In this document: positions 8,874-17,471 of the stretch, piece by piece
Numbering within the stretch: position 1 is the first letter of the stretch
How the letters are laid out: each line of letters opens with the position of its first letter
Assembly (NCBI GenBank): GCA_023457495.1
Contig: JAEWLQ010000055.1
Location: 1-48,314 of the forward strand
Direction: 5' to 3'
Source of the DNA: Pseudomonadota bacterium
GTDB taxonomy: Bacteria > Pseudomonadota > Gammaproteobacteria > Steroidobacterales > Steroidobacteraceae
DNA length: 48,314 bases
Translations under genes and position numbers: made by a program
Notes under the pieces: generated by a model
Seen by the model: the letters and a program-made list of their open reading frames with translations, nothing else
Told to the model about the DNA's origin: nothing
The model's database searches: none

Positions 8874-10177
8874 TCAATCGCGCGGGCGCCGCTGCGTGGA
8901 CCGTGTCCGTGACGCTGGTGGGCGCCGCGGCGCAGCTGCTGCAGATCTCGGTGGCGGCGCGCCATTTGTCACCCGCGGAGTTCGGCGTACTCGCCATCGT
9001 CAACGTGATGCTGTTCGTCGTCACGGCGTTCCAGGACATGGGGCTTTCGAGCTTCTGCGTCCATCTCGGCGAAGCGCCGCGTCGTTCGTATTCCACGCTG
9101 TTCTGGATCAGCGCGGCGCTCGGCGCGGCGGGCGCGGTGATCGTGCTGGCCATCGCGGCGCCGGTGGCGCATTTCTATGCGATGCCGGACCTCGCGCCGC
9201 TGCTCGAACTACTCGCGGTCAACTTCCTCGTCATAGGCCTCAGTGGTCAGTACCAGGCAAACTACATCCGGGTATTCCAGGCGGCGCGTCTTGCGCAGAT
9301 CGAGCTCGGGGCGCGGCTCATGAGCCTGGGGCTCGTGCTCTGGCTGCTGAACGCGGGGTGGGGCGTGCGCGCCATCGTCACGGGCATGCTGGTCTTCGCG
9401 GTCGTGAAGCTCGTGTTGCTCGCGGCCTTCGCGCCGCGGGACTGGCATCCGGGATGGCTGTTCGACCGGGCGCTCGCGCCGCGCGCGCTGCGCTACGGGA
9501 CGTTCCAGGCGGGCACGCAGCTCGTGAGCCAGCTGCGCATGCAGGCCGATCAGCTCATCGTCGGCAAGGCGTTGGGCGCGGAGATGCTCGGCGTGTACTC
9601 CCTGGCCAAGGAGCTCATCGGTTATCCGCTGCGTTTCGTGCAACCGCTGATGGCGCGGCTTACCTTGCCCGCGCTCGCGTTTCACCAGCGGGATCCCGAG
9701 GCATTGCGCGCGGAGTTCGTGCGTGGACTGCGCACGACGGCGCTCTTCTGCGGCGGCATCTATGCGGCGCTCGCGGTGCTGGCGCCGTGGGTGGTGCGGA
9801 TCCTGTATGGCGAAGGGTTCGCTGCGGTCGCGAGTCTCGTGCCGCTGATGACGCTGTTCGGCGCGCTGCGACCGCTGGGGCAGAACGCCGGCCTGCTCGC
9901 GCAGGCCACCGGCCGCACTCGCAACGAGTTCACCTGGAACCTTCGCGTGTCGCTTTTCACCTGGGTGCCAAACCTTTTGATCGCCGCCTTCGCGCCGGGA
10001 CTGGTCGCGTTCGCGCTCGCGTTGTCGCTGATCCAGGTCGCGGTCACGCTGCTCGCCTATCCACTGTTCGTGCGGCCGCTGGAGCCGATCGGGATGGGCC
10101 GCTACGTCGGCAGCTGGATCCTGCCGGCGAGCGTGGCCTTGCTGGCATCCGCATTCGCAATCGGAGGGGCGGGATGA
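8870..10177 (+). CDS. Wzx-like polysaccharide flippase (MOP superfamily)
   Basis: 435 residues, about 12-14 membrane helices, with the MOP/polysaccharide-synthase layout: an N-terminal helix pair, then RHLSPAEFGVLAIVNV, typical of Wzx/RfbX-like lipopolysaccharide and exopolysaccharide exporters, and a mid-protein stretch YGTFQAGTQLVSQLRMQADQ that resembles the second repeat start. These proteins move the lipid-linked repeat unit across the inner membrane. The GTG at 8870 overlaps the previous stop by four bases, and the end overlaps the next gene by four (ATGA). Together with the Wzy-like protein at 644 it suggests a Wzx/Wzy-dependent route. The C-terminus is short for the family. Confidence 0.85.
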   Translation: MINRAGAAAWTVSVTLVGAAAQLLQISVAARHLSPAEFGVLAIVNVMLFVVTAFQDMGLSSFCVHLGEAPRRSYSTLFWISAALGAAGAVIVLAIAAPVAHFYAMPDLAPLLELLAVNFLVIGLSGQYQANYIRVFQAARLAQIELGARLMSLGLVLWLLNAGWGVRAIVTGMLVFAVVKLVLLAAFAPRDWHPGWLFDRALAPRALRYGTFQAGTQLVSQLRMQADQLIVGKALGAEMLGVYSLAKELIGYPLRFVQPLMARLTLPALAFHQRDPEALRAEFVRGLRTTALFCGGIYAALAVLAPWVVRILYGEGFAAVASLVPLMTLFGALRPLGQNAGLLAQATGRTRNEFTWNLRVSLFTWVPNLLIAAFAPGLVAFALALSLIQVAVTLLAYPLFVRPLEPIGMGRYVGSWILPASVALLASAFAIGGAG

Positions 10178-11388
10178 AGTCACGTATTCTGGCGCTGGGC
10201 GCGGTGGCGCTCGTCCATCTATCCGCGGCGTACGCGCAGCAAGAGAAAGAACCGGGGTTCACGCTGACCGTGGGCGCACGGGAGAGTTACGACGACAATC
10301 TCTATCGGCTGCCCGACGAGCAGGATGCGTCGGCCGTTGACCCGGGCGTCGCGCGTGGCGACTACATCAGCCGCGTGACGCTCGGGCTCGAGCAGGAATG
10401 GCAATGGTCGCGGCAGACGGTGATCCTCGACGCGAGGGCCAACCACGACGCGTACGCCAGGAACGATCACCTCGACAACACGTCCGGCGAAGCCGCGGCC
10501 AAGTGGCAATGGCAGGCCGGCGGACGCTGGGCGGGTGAGTTCGCCGGCGACTATCGGAAATCACTGGCGAACTTCGCGAATACGCAGTTCCTGGGGCGCG
10601 ATGAGGTCGAAACGCTCGGCGCCGCGTGGAAGCTCGCGTTCCATCTGGGGCCGCAGTGGTCGCTGCGCGCCGCGGGGCGTCACGCAGATACCGGGCACAG
10701 CGCGATCGAGCGGCGCGTCGACGACTCGGCCACGGATTCGGCGAGCTTGGGCCTGCAGTTCACGACGTCGTCGGAGAATGAGTTCGCGCTGAGTTATCGC
10801 GCGACCCGCGCGGATTTCGAGCAGTGGGGGGCGCTCGACGGTCAGCCGTTCGATCGTGATTTCGAAGAGCGCAGCGGCAACTTCCGCGCGCACTATGCCT
10901 TCAGCCCGAAGACCGCATTCGATGGCAACGTCGGATACCTTGAGCGCGAGTACGCGGAGGCGAATCTCCTGGCGGGTGCGCGCGGCAGCTTCAGCGGCAT
11001 CGTGTGGGACGGGGCGTTCAGCTGGGATCCGAGCGTCAAGGTGCGGGTCGAACTCGGCGGCTGGCGCAAGCTGCGCGCCTATCTCGATGCGGAGTCCGAC
11101 TACTTCATCGCCGAGGGCGTGAGCCTCGCCACCCGCTGGCAACCAACCGACCGTCTCGCGCTCGCGCTCGAGGCCGGCGTCGAAGACCAGTCCTATCTAG
11201 GCGCCGGCGCCGCGCTGCCCGATCCGCGCAATGACCGCGTACTCATCCAGGAGCTCAGCTTCAGCTACCGCATGCTCCGCAAGCTGCACTTCGACCTCAA
11301 CGCCCGCCTCGAAGACCGCGACTCCGACCGCGCCCGCCTGCGCTACGACTCGCAAGTCATCAGCGCCGGCCTTCGCTGGGTCTACTGA
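10174..11388 (+). CDS. EpsL-like outer-membrane beta-barrel protein
   Basis: 404 residues with a signal peptide (about 1-22, ending AYAQ). The mature protein begins with PGFTLTVGARESYDDNLYRL, the strand-turn pattern of EpsL/OMP-b-barrel proteins found at the end of exopolysaccharide operons. Alternating hydrophobic/polar strands run throughout, and it ends in an aromatic strand (ISAGLRWVY), the usual barrel-closing C-terminus. The ATG at 10174 overlaps the previous stop and follows a GGAGGGG ribosome site. It is the last gene of the operon; a palindromic repeat starts four bases after its stop. It may form the outer-membrane exit or anchor for the polymer, which is an inference from operon position. 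Confidence 0.78.
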   Translation: MKSRILALGAVALVHLSAAYAQQEKEPGFTLTVGARESYDDNLYRLPDEQDASAVDPGVARGDYISRVTLGLEQEWQWSRQTVILDARANHDAYARNDHLDNTSGEAAAKWQWQAGGRWAGEFAGDYRKSLANFANTQFLGRDEVETLGAAWKLAFHLGPQWSLRAAGRHADTGHSAIERRVDDSATDSASLGLQFTTSSENEFALSYRATRADFEQWGALDGQPFDRDFEERSGNFRAHYAFSPKTAFDGNVGYLEREYAEANLLAGARGSFSGIVWDGAFSWDPSVKVRVELGGWRKLRAYLDAESDYFIAEGVSLATRWQPTDRLALALEAGVEDQSYLGAGAALPDPRNDRVLIQELSFSYRMLRKLHFDLNARLEDRDSDRARLRYDSQVISAGLRWVY

Positions 11389-11391
11389 CGC

Positions 11392-11530
11392 GGTTGGTTG
11401 GTTGGTGCCGGGTGAGAAATCGCGGAGTTAGCAGTTCAGCAAGCTAACTCCGTGTTTTCTCACCCGGCACCAACCGAGCGGAGTTAGCAGTTCCGAACTG
11501 CTAACTCCGCGATTTCTCACCCGGCACCTA
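11392..11530. repeat. Compound palindromic repeat, copy A, between convergent genes
   Basis: A perfect 34-base inverted repeat has arms at 11404-11437 and 11495-11528, each starting from the outside with GGTGCCGGGTGAGAAATCGC. A third, imperfect arm lies inside at 11443-11473 in the same orientation as the right arm. The left flank is a short GGTT/GTTG tandem. It fills the gap between the convergent exopolysaccharide and isomerase genes and could act as a two-way terminator. The arms are shared with copies near 37.9, 43.5 and 48.2 kb, but the centre differs from the 98-base full elements. Confidence 0.9.
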
Positions 11531-11538
11531 CTACCTTC

Positions 11539-12750
11539 CTACGAGCGGTACGCCTGGCGGCCGTAGCCCTGGATCTTGATGCCCAGGGCGGACATGACCT
11601 CGTGCTGGAGCGAGTACATCGCGGCAGCGGCTTCGTCGATGGCTTTCACGAATGCGAGCGAGCCTTTCAGGATGGGGGCGAGGCGCGCCTTGTCCTGGAT
11701 GCGGGCTGGCGGGTATTCGTGCTCGACGACGAGATACGTCTCCGCCGGATCGATCGACAGCAGTTCGCGGGCCGCGAGCTGATGATCGAGCCAGTCGACG
11801 CTGCGGTTCTGCAGATACGCGAGCGGATCGTGGCGCGCGGTGCCGGGCAGTTCGTGCTCGGCGAGCGCGACCTGTTTCTTCCACGCATTGACCGCATCCG
11901 CCGGATTCGGCGATGGCTTGCCGTTGATCCAGTCGCCGCGATTCATGGTCTGGCCGCCATAACCCCAGGCCGAGACGCCCTTCGAATCAACCACCTGGCC
12001 CTTCACATGGAAGCCGCCGATGAGGAAGCCGTAGCCCTCGTCCTTCAGGTACTGGAACATCGAGCGCGTGTCCTGGCCCATCAGGACGGAGTGCGACGGG
12101 TCGTAGTGGATGCGGAACTGGTCGCCGACGCCATGTTTCTCGCAGATGCGATGCAGCGCGATCCAGGGACCCGGCGCGTACGCGATGTTGTTGTGCCAGC
12201 GGTCGAGCACGTTCCAGCCCGGCATCGGGCATTGCTCGACGCGATACGAAAGTCCGCGCGCCTTCGCTTCCTTGAGCAGCGGAATGAACACCTCTTCGAA
12301 CATGACGAGGTTCTCGTCCATCTCGAGCTTGATGTTGCGGCCGACGAAGCCGCACACGGCGGTGGCGCCCACCAGGGCCGCGGCGTCGAACACGCGCAGC
12401 ATGAAGTCGTGCTTGGCTTTGCGCGCGGTGGGATCGTCCACGAGCATGTTGTCGAAGTACGCGAGGTCGGAAAGGCCGACACCCGTGGCCTTCATCGCCT
12501 TGAGCACCCGCGCCGCGCGGTTCTTGTCGAAGGGCGCACGCAGGTCGAGGGTGTTCGCCACCGGGTCGAGCATCGCCTCGGCGGGCACGTCGCTCAGCGT
12601 CGGATGCAGCGCAGCCGAGAGCTGGATGTTCGGGGAACCGATCTCCCGCGCGAATTCCAGCCATTCCTCGATCGCGAGGTCCGGATCCGGATCACGCCGC
12701 TCACGCGGGGTGAGTTCCTGGAGGGCGGCGGTCAACACGCTGAGTTTCAT
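11539..12750 (-). CDS. Sugar phosphate isomerase/epimerase-like TIM barrel
   Basis: 403 residues of the xylose-isomerase-like AP-endonuclease-2 fold. Likely metal ligands are spread as usual for the family: Glu in RVEQCPMPGW, Asp/His in IHYDPSHSVL, His in GGFHVKGQ, and Glu in VVEHEYPP near the end. It is longer than the common 280-300-residue members because of a C-terminal helical extension. I start at the ATG at 12750 (MKLSVLTAALQEL), where the barrel's first strand begins; an in-frame ATG at 12780 adds ten residues and neither has a clear ribosome site. Substrate unknown; the protein is cytoplasmic by sequence. It converges on the exopolysaccharide operon with repeat copy A between them. 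Confidence 0.8.
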   Translation of the reverse strand: MKLSVLTAALQELTPRERRDPDPDLAIEEWLEFAREIGSPNIQLSAALHPTLSDVPAEAMLDPVANTLDLRAPFDKNRAARVLKAMKATGVGLSDLAYFDNMLVDDPTARKAKHDFMLRVFDAAALVGATAVCGFVGRNIKLEMDENLVMFEEVFIPLLKEAKARGLSYRVEQCPMPGWNVLDRWHNNIAYAPGPWIALHRICEKHGVGDQFRIHYDPSHSVLMGQDTRSMFQYLKDEGYGFLIGGFHVKGQVVDSKGVSAWGYGGQTMNRGDWINGKPSPNPADAVNAWKKQVALAEHELPGTARHDPLAYLQNRSVDWLDHQLAARELLSIDPAETYLVVEHEYPPARIQDKARLAPILKGSLAFVKAIDEAAAAMYSLQHEVMSALGIKIQGYGRQAYRS

Positions 12751-12873
12751 GGGGCGGGGAGCGAAGTTTCGGATGGTCATGGTGCCGTGCTCGTACAACA
12801 GAAAGGGAAGGTCGAAAACCGACCCGGTTTCTAGCATATTTGGGCCGGGCGCGGGCAGGGGAGACAACAAACG

Positions 12874-13392
12874 GTGGCGGACGAATCGCCAGGCTTCACG
12901 CGCATCGCGATCCTCGGCAACTCCGGTTCCGGCAAATCCACGCTCGCGCGCTCGCTGGCGGCCCGGATGCGCGCGCCGCTGCTGGATCTCGACACGGTCG
13001 CCTGGGAGCCGGGTCAGGTCGCGGCGGCCCGATCGTCCGAGGCGGCGCAGGCGGACGTCCGCGCCTTCTGCGCCGCGCACGAGCGCTGGGTGGTCGAAGG
13101 CTGCTACGCCTCATTGATCGACGCCGCGCTCGAGGCATCGCCGCTGCTGATTTTCCTGAACCCCGGCGAGGAGCAGTGCCTCGCGAACTGCCGCGCGCGG
13201 CCGTGGGAGGCGCACAAATTCGCCTCGAAGCAGGAGCAGGACGAGCGGCTGGATTTTCTGCTGTCCTGGGTGCGCGATTACTACGTGCGCGAGGGCGACA
13301 TGTCGCTCGCGGGACACCGCGCTTGCTTCGACGCATACTCGGGAGCGAAGGAAGAACGCACTACACAGATCGCGATCCATCCCACGCCATGA
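12874..13392 (+). CDS. Small P-loop nucleotide kinase-like protein
   Basis: 172 residues. A Walker A loop GNSGSGKST lies at residues 15-23, followed by DLDTVAWEP and, after a WVVEGCY strand, the layout of the adenylate-kinase/topology-modulation (FlaR-like) group of P-loop proteins. These bind ATP and probably phosphorylate a small molecule, but substrates are mostly unknown. GTG start at 12874, 11 bases after a GGGGAG stretch. It overlaps the next gene by four bases (ATGA), forming a small cassette with a membrane protein and a glutathione transferase. Confidence 0.72.
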   Translation: MADESPGFTRIAILGNSGSGKSTLARSLAARMRAPLLDLDTVAWEPGQVAAARSSEAAQADVRAFCAAHERWVVEGCYASLIDAALEASPLLIFLNPGEEQCLANCRARPWEAHKFASKQEQDERLDFLLSWVRDYYVREGDMSLAGHRACFDAYSGAKEERTTQIAIHPTP

Positions 13393-13751
13393 ACGACGAA
13401 CAACTCGCGCGGCACTTTACGATTCTCGGGCGGCTCGCATGGTTGGCGTTGGCGGGCGCGATCGGGCTCGCCGTCATCTTCTTTTCGAACTCCACGTTTC
13501 ACGATTCACACGCCGTCGTGACACTCGGCAACTGGGTCATCGCCGCGACACTCCTGTGCGCCTTCAGCCTAGTTCCGCTGGTAATTTACGCGACGCTGGT
13601 GTGCATCTGGCACTGGAAGGCGAGATACAAGGGGCGGCATTCGAAGCTGTGGGGCGCGCTCCTCGTTTTCGAAGTGACCGGCTGGTTCAAGCTGGTCTAT
13701 CTATTCCGCCATTTCATCGCCGACGCCCGCAGGAAAGGACGCTACGCTTGA
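13389..13751 (+). CDS. Small membrane protein of unknown function
   Basis: 120 residues. Two clear hydrophobic helices are seen (around residues 13-33 and 45-70), followed by an amphipathic basic segment (WKARYKGRHSK) and a third, partly hydrophobic stretch (LLVFEVTGWFKLVYLF). I recognise no family. The ATG at 13389 overlaps the stop of the P-loop gene, and its own stop overlaps the next start (TTGA), so the three genes are translationally linked. Confidence 0.7.
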   Translation: MNDEQLARHFTILGRLAWLALAGAIGLAVIFFSNSTFHDSHAVVTLGNWVIAATLLCAFSLVPLVIYATLVCIWHWKARYKGRHSKLWGALLVFEVTGWFKLVYLFRHFIADARRKGRYA

Positions 13752-14392
13752 AGCTCTACGCTCATCCATTCTCTTCATACACCCAGAAGGCACTGATCGC
13801 GCTCTACGAAAACGGCACGCCCTTCGAGTACCGCATGCTCGAAGATCCGGCCGCGCAGGCCGAGTTCGCGGCGCTGTCGCCGTTGCGGAAATTCCCGGTG
13901 CTGGTCGACCGCGGACGCACGATCCTGGAAAGCACCACGATCATCGAATACCTGCAGATCCATCACCCGGGCCGCGTCCGCCTGATCCCCGAGGGCGAGG
14001 CCGGCATCGAGGTGCGCATGCTCGACCGCATGTTCGACAACTACGTGATGACGCCGATGCAGAAGATCGTGCTCGATGTGCGTCGTCCGGAAGCCGATCG
14101 CGACGCCTTTGGCGTGAACGAAGCGCGCGGCATGCTCGACGCGATCTACGCCTGGCTCGACGCGCGGCTCGAGGGCCGCACCTGGGCCGCCGGCGACGCA
14201 TTCACACTGGCGGACTGCGCCGCCGCGCCTTCGCTGTTCTACGCCGACTGGGCGCATCCGATTCCGGCCGCGCACGGCTTCCTGAAGAATTACCGCGCGC
14301 GTCTGCTCGCGCATCCGTCCGTCGCGCGCGCGGTGGACGAGGCGCGTCCGTTCCGGAAGTACTTTCCGCTCGGCGCGCCGGATCGGGACTGA
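13748..14392 (+). CDS. Glutathione S-transferase family protein
   Basis: 214 residues. The N-terminal thioredoxin-like domain (1-80) starts KLYAHPFSSYTQKALIALYE with the cis-Pro region PLRKFPVLVDRG and the glutathione-contact ESTTIIEYL. The C-terminal helical domain has the usual WAAGDAFTLADCAAAPSL (N-capping box and hydrophobic staple). I use a TTG start at 13748, which overlaps the previous stop and has AGGA about nine bases upstream; no ATG fits before the first strand. The active residue is probably Ser in the HPFSSY turn. Detoxification or reductive chemistry on an unknown electrophile. Confidence 0.88.
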   Translation: MKLYAHPFSSYTQKALIALYENGTPFEYRMLEDPAAQAEFAALSPLRKFPVLVDRGRTILESTTIIEYLQIHHPGRVRLIPEGEAGIEVRMLDRMFDNYVMTPMQKIVLDVRRPEADRDAFGVNEARGMLDAIYAWLDARLEGRTWAAGDAFTLADCAAAPSLFYADWAHPIPAAHGFLKNYRARLLAHPSVARAVDEARPFRKYFPLGAPDRD

Positions 14393-14405
14393 CACGGAGA
14401 CCACG

Positions 14406-14768
14406 ATGGCTGCCGCGAAACATCGCATCTACACGATGAAGTTCTCGAAGGTCTATCCACTGCTGGTGCAGAAGGTTGAGCGCAAGAACCGCACGAAGCG
14501 CGAGGTCGACCAGGTCATCTGCTGGTTGACGGGCTACACCGCGGCGGGCTTGCAGCGCCAGGTCAAGCAGGAATGTGACGTGGAGACTTTCTTCGCCGAG
14601 GCGCCCAAGATGAACCCGGATCGCAAGCTCATCACGGGCGTGGTCTGCGGCGTGCGCGTGGAGGAAGTGGCGGATCCCCTGATGCGCAAGATCCGGCAGC
14701 TCGACAAGCTCGTCGATGAGCTCGCCAAGGGAAAGGCGATGGAGAAGGTTTTGCGGATGGAGAAATAA
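14406..14768 (+). CDS. DUF2200 family protein
   Basis: 120 residues, matching the DUF2200 family along its length: KHRIYTMKFSKVYPLLVQK at the start, REVDQVICWLTGY, FFAEAPKMNPDRKLITGVVC, and the helical end RQLDKLVDELAKGKAMEKVL. The fold is small and alpha-rich; the function is not known. The ATG at 14406 has GGAG upstream and lies 13 bases after the GST stop, so it probably belongs to the same transcript. A hairpin follows directly after the stop. Confidence 0.9.
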   Translation: MAAAKHRIYTMKFSKVYPLLVQKVERKNRTKREVDQVICWLTGYTAAGLQRQVKQECDVETFFAEAPKMNPDRKLITGVVCGVRVEEVADPLMRKIRQLDKLVDELAKGKAMEKVLRMEK

Positions 14769-14769
14769 A

Positions 14770-14793
14770 GAGGCCGCGTGAAAACGCGGCCTC
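14770..14793 (+). terminator. Hairpin after DUF2200 gene
   Basis: A perfect 9-base stem (GAGGCCGCG / CGCGGCCTC) with a six-base TGAAAA loop starts one base after the stop codon. There is no T run after it, so it may be a weak intrinsic terminator or a transcript-end stabiliser. From 14794 to 15012 I see no gene; both neighbours point into this gap. Confidence 0.6.
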
Positions 14794-15012
14794 CGTGTGG
14801 ATCAGTGCACATCCATAAAATGGCCCTGTGTCCACGTGTAGATTCGTTCGTGCGTCTTTCGACTGCGTTCGTGAACCTACGACTCCAGTGTTCACGAATC
14901 CGTCACGAGAGCGAAGTCGCGATCCTTGGCGTGTGCGGTCGTCGATGTCTGACAGCGGCCCTACGTGCAAACCCCGGGCCGCTCACCCGGAATTTCCGTT
15001 CCAGGCACCGCC

Positions 15013-15660
15013 TTATAAATGAATCAGCCCGCGCTTGTGCGCGACGGCGACGGCTTCGGTGCGACTGATCGCGTCGAGCTTGCCGAGGATCGCCTTCACG
15101 TGTGTCTTCGCGGTGCCCTCGGTGATCTCGAGGCGACGCGCTATGTCCTTGTTGCTGCGGCCTTCGGCGACGAGTTGCAATACCGCGAGCTCGCGCGTGG
15201 TGAGGCTCGGCTTCGCCATGCGCTGCAGTGCCTTCGCCGCGACGCTTGAAGAGGTGTACGGACGATCCTCGGCGACCGCGCGGATCGCGGACAGGATCTC
15301 CTGCCGCGGCGCGTCCTTGAGCAGGTATCCCTTCGCACCCTGGCTCAGCGAGCGGAAGATGTCTTCGTCGCCGTCGTAGGTGGTCATGATGAGCAGGCAG
15401 GCCTTCGGATATTTCTCGAGCACTTTCGCGACGACGGCGGCGCCGTCCATCTTGGGCATGCGCAGGTCGAGCACCATCACGTCGGGCTTGTGTTCTTCGT
15501 ACAACGCCAGCGCCTCGGCGCCATCGCCGGCCTCGGCCACGACCTGCATGTCGGCCTGCTGATTCACGATGGCCGCAAGGCCGTCGCGCACCACCGGATG
15601 ATCGTCCGCGAGGATCACGCGGATCTTGCGCGCGGCCACCTTGGCGCCCGCCACGCTCAT
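15013..15660 (-). CDS. NarL/FixJ-type response regulator
   Basis: 215 residues. Receiver domain (12-130): acidic pocket Asp19-Asp20, phosphoacceptor Asp65 in VMVLDLRMPKMDG, the conserved Thr/Thr of MTTYDGDED and Lys in GYLLKDAP. LuxR-type HTH (about 150-215): LTTRELAVLQLVAEGRSNKD then ITEGTAKTHVKAILGKL. It starts with ATG at 15660, overlapping the stop of the kinase gene (ATGA), so the two are co-translated partners. It should bind DNA when phosphorylated; targets are not visible, though the outer-membrane efflux gene of the same operon is a natural candidate. Confidence 0.93.
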   Translation of the reverse strand: MSVAGAKVAARKIRVILADDHPVVRDGLAAIVNQQADMQVVAEAGDGAEALALYEEHKPDVMVLDLRMPKMDGAAVVAKVLEKYPKACLLIMTTYDGDEDIFRSLSQGAKGYLLKDAPRQEILSAIRAVAEDRPYTSSSVAAKALQRMAKPSLTTRELAVLQLVAEGRSNKDIARRLEITEGTAKTHVKAILGKLDAISRTEAVAVAHKRGLIHL

Positions 15661-17462
15661 GCGGCCACCGGGCGCGGCAGGCGCACTTCCACCTGCGTAC
15701 CGATGCCGGGCTTGCTCGTGATCTCGAACTTGCCGCCGATGGCTCCCGCGCGCTCGCGCATGTTCGCGAGCCCGTAGCCTTGGCTCGCGTAGAGCTCGGG
15801 CATCAGCGTCATGCCGCGGCCGTCGTCGCGCACGGCGAGCGACCAGCAGGCGGCATTCTCGTTGAGCATGATGATGATGTGCGCGGGCTGCGCATGGCGC
15901 AGCGCGTTGCTGACCGCCTCCTGGGCGATACGCAGCAGCTCGTGCTGATGTTCGGGCGCGAGGCCGTCACCCTGCATGCCGCCCTCGAACGAGCACACGA
16001 CGCGGCCCTGCACCGAGGAGCGCTCGGCGAGCTGACGCAGCGCGAACTCGAGGCCGAGACGGCGCGTCTGATCGGGCCGCAGCGCCTGCACCGAGCGGCG
16101 CGCCTCGGCCAGTCCTTCCTTCGCGAGATCGCGGATGCGCGTGAGGATGGACGGCAGCGGCGAGCTGCGCGCGCACTCGTGCAGCGCTTCTTCCGCGGCG
16201 CCGAGCTGCATGAGAATGCCGGTGAAGCCCTGCGCGAGACCGTCGTGGATCTCCTGGCCCATGCGGTTGCGCTCGGCGAGCACCGCGGCGGTCTTGGCGG
16301 CCATGCTGAGCTTCTTGATGCCGATCGACAGCGTCGCCTGGTGCGCGAACGCCATTGCGATCTCGGTGCGCTCGGCGTTCAGCGCCTCGTTCTGGCGGAA
16401 CACCAGGCCGATGAAGCCCATGCTGTTCTCGCCGAACACCAGCGGCAGTAGATAGACGCTCTTGTGTCCTTCGCGATTGTGCCAGTCGGCGACGCCCGGC
16501 CAGGTGAGCCGGTCGAGCGGCTCGAGTGGATAGAAGATGGGCTCGCGGAACTGCTTGAGGATCTCGCTGACGCGCGTCTGCGCGTCCGTGGCGGATTCCT
16601 GGAACGGCGGGGAGGTCACGCGTCCGTTCTCGACGAACATGAACACCTTCCAGCAGTCGTTGGCCGTGTCGAATCCGATGGCGAAGGCGGCGGCGGCATC
16701 GAGCTGGCGGGTCGCATCGATCAGCGTGCCCGCGATGAAATCGGCCGTGTCGGTCTCGCGCGAGAGACGCAACAGGTTCGCGCGCAGTGTGGCGTTGGCG
16801 CGATGTAATTGCGCCATACGCTCCTCGGCGGCGATCTCGCGCTCGCGGCGCATGGTCTCGACCAGCCGCTCGCGATGCAGCGCGGCGCCCACGAGGCCGG
16901 CCGCGATTTCGAGCGCCGAGACCACGGAGGAGTCGAACTTGCGCGCGCGGCGCCAGTCGTCGAAGCCGATGACGCCGACGTATTCGCCGTCGACGAGGAT
17001 GGGCACGATGGCGGAGCTTTTCGCGAGGTCGCTCGTGATGCTCTCGGCTTCCTGCCCTGGCATCGTCTCCTTGCAATACACGATGCTCTTGCCCGCCTGC
17101 AGCATCGAGCAGTGCACGTCCGAATACTGGTCGTCCTCGGCGCACCCGCCGTTGCACATGCCGCGCAATTCCTCGGCGATCCATTCGTGCTTGATCACCA
17201 GCCAGCGTTCGCCGGCGGCATCGATTTCGGCGAGCGCGAGCGCGGTGCGATCGACATCGGCCGCTTCACCCAGCATGCGCAGCACTTCGGGCATGGCCTC
17301 CATCGCGTCCGGCGATTCGAGCAGCAGGCGGCTGGCGCGCGCCGCGGCGGACAGCAGCTTCTCGCGGGACTCGAGCGGCGGCAGGATGAAGGAGGGCATG
17401 CCCTCCAGCGCGGCCCGGGCTTCCAGGCCCAATCCTTCCAGAGAAAGCGGTTCGGTGCTCAT
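15657..17462 (-). CDS. GAF-domain sensor histidine kinase (HisKA_3 type)
   Basis: 601 residues with no membrane helix, so cytoplasmic. GAF domain 1 (about 35-200) contains four cysteines: Cys103, Cys107, Cys118 and Cys130 (CNGGC ... DVHC ... VYC). A coiled coil (200-235) leads to GAF domain 2 (about 235-385). The HisKA_3 dimerisation helix holds the phosphoacceptor His406 in MGQEIHDGLAQGF, and the ATPase domain has Asn519 in IAQEAVSNALRHA and the DDGRG loop (546-550). It lies nine bases after the efflux outer-membrane gene and overlaps its regulator. The cysteine group could hold a metal or FeS cluster or act as a thiol switch, which is inference. Confidence 0.9.
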   Translation of the reverse strand: MSTEPLSLEGLGLEARAALEGMPSFILPPLESREKLLSAAARASRLLLESPDAMEAMPEVLRMLGEAADVDRTALALAEIDAAGERWLVIKHEWIAEELRGMCNGGCAEDDQYSDVHCSMLQAGKSIVYCKETMPGQEAESITSDLAKSSAIVPILVDGEYVGVIGFDDWRRARKFDSSVVSALEIAAGLVGAALHRERLVETMRREREIAAEERMAQLHRANATLRANLLRLSRETDTADFIAGTLIDATRQLDAAAAFAIGFDTANDCWKVFMFVENGRVTSPPFQESATDAQTRVSEILKQFREPIFYPLEPLDRLTWPGVADWHNREGHKSVYLLPLVFGENSMGFIGLVFRQNEALNAERTEIAMAFAHQATLSIGIKKLSMAAKTAAVLAERNRMGQEIHDGLAQGFTGILMQLGAAEEALHECARSSPLPSILTRIRDLAKEGLAEARRSVQALRPDQTRRLGLEFALRQLAERSSVQGRVVCSFEGGMQGDGLAPEHQHELLRIAQEAVSNALRHAQPAHIIIMLNENAACWSLAVRDDGRGMTLMPELYASQGYGLANMRERAGAIGGKFEITSKPGIGTQVEVRLPRPVAA

Positions 17463-17471
17463 GGCCTTACT

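Noticed and set aside
11602..12834. A 410-residue + strand frame opposite the isomerase gene
   Set aside because: Its sequence has no domain features and the opposite strand encodes a clear TIM barrel; it is an antisense shadow in GC-rich DNA.
14982..15010. CTCACCCGG ... CAGGCACC stretch in the gap after DUF2200
   Set aside because: It only loosely resembles the repeat arm, with an insertion in the middle; not enough to call a copy.
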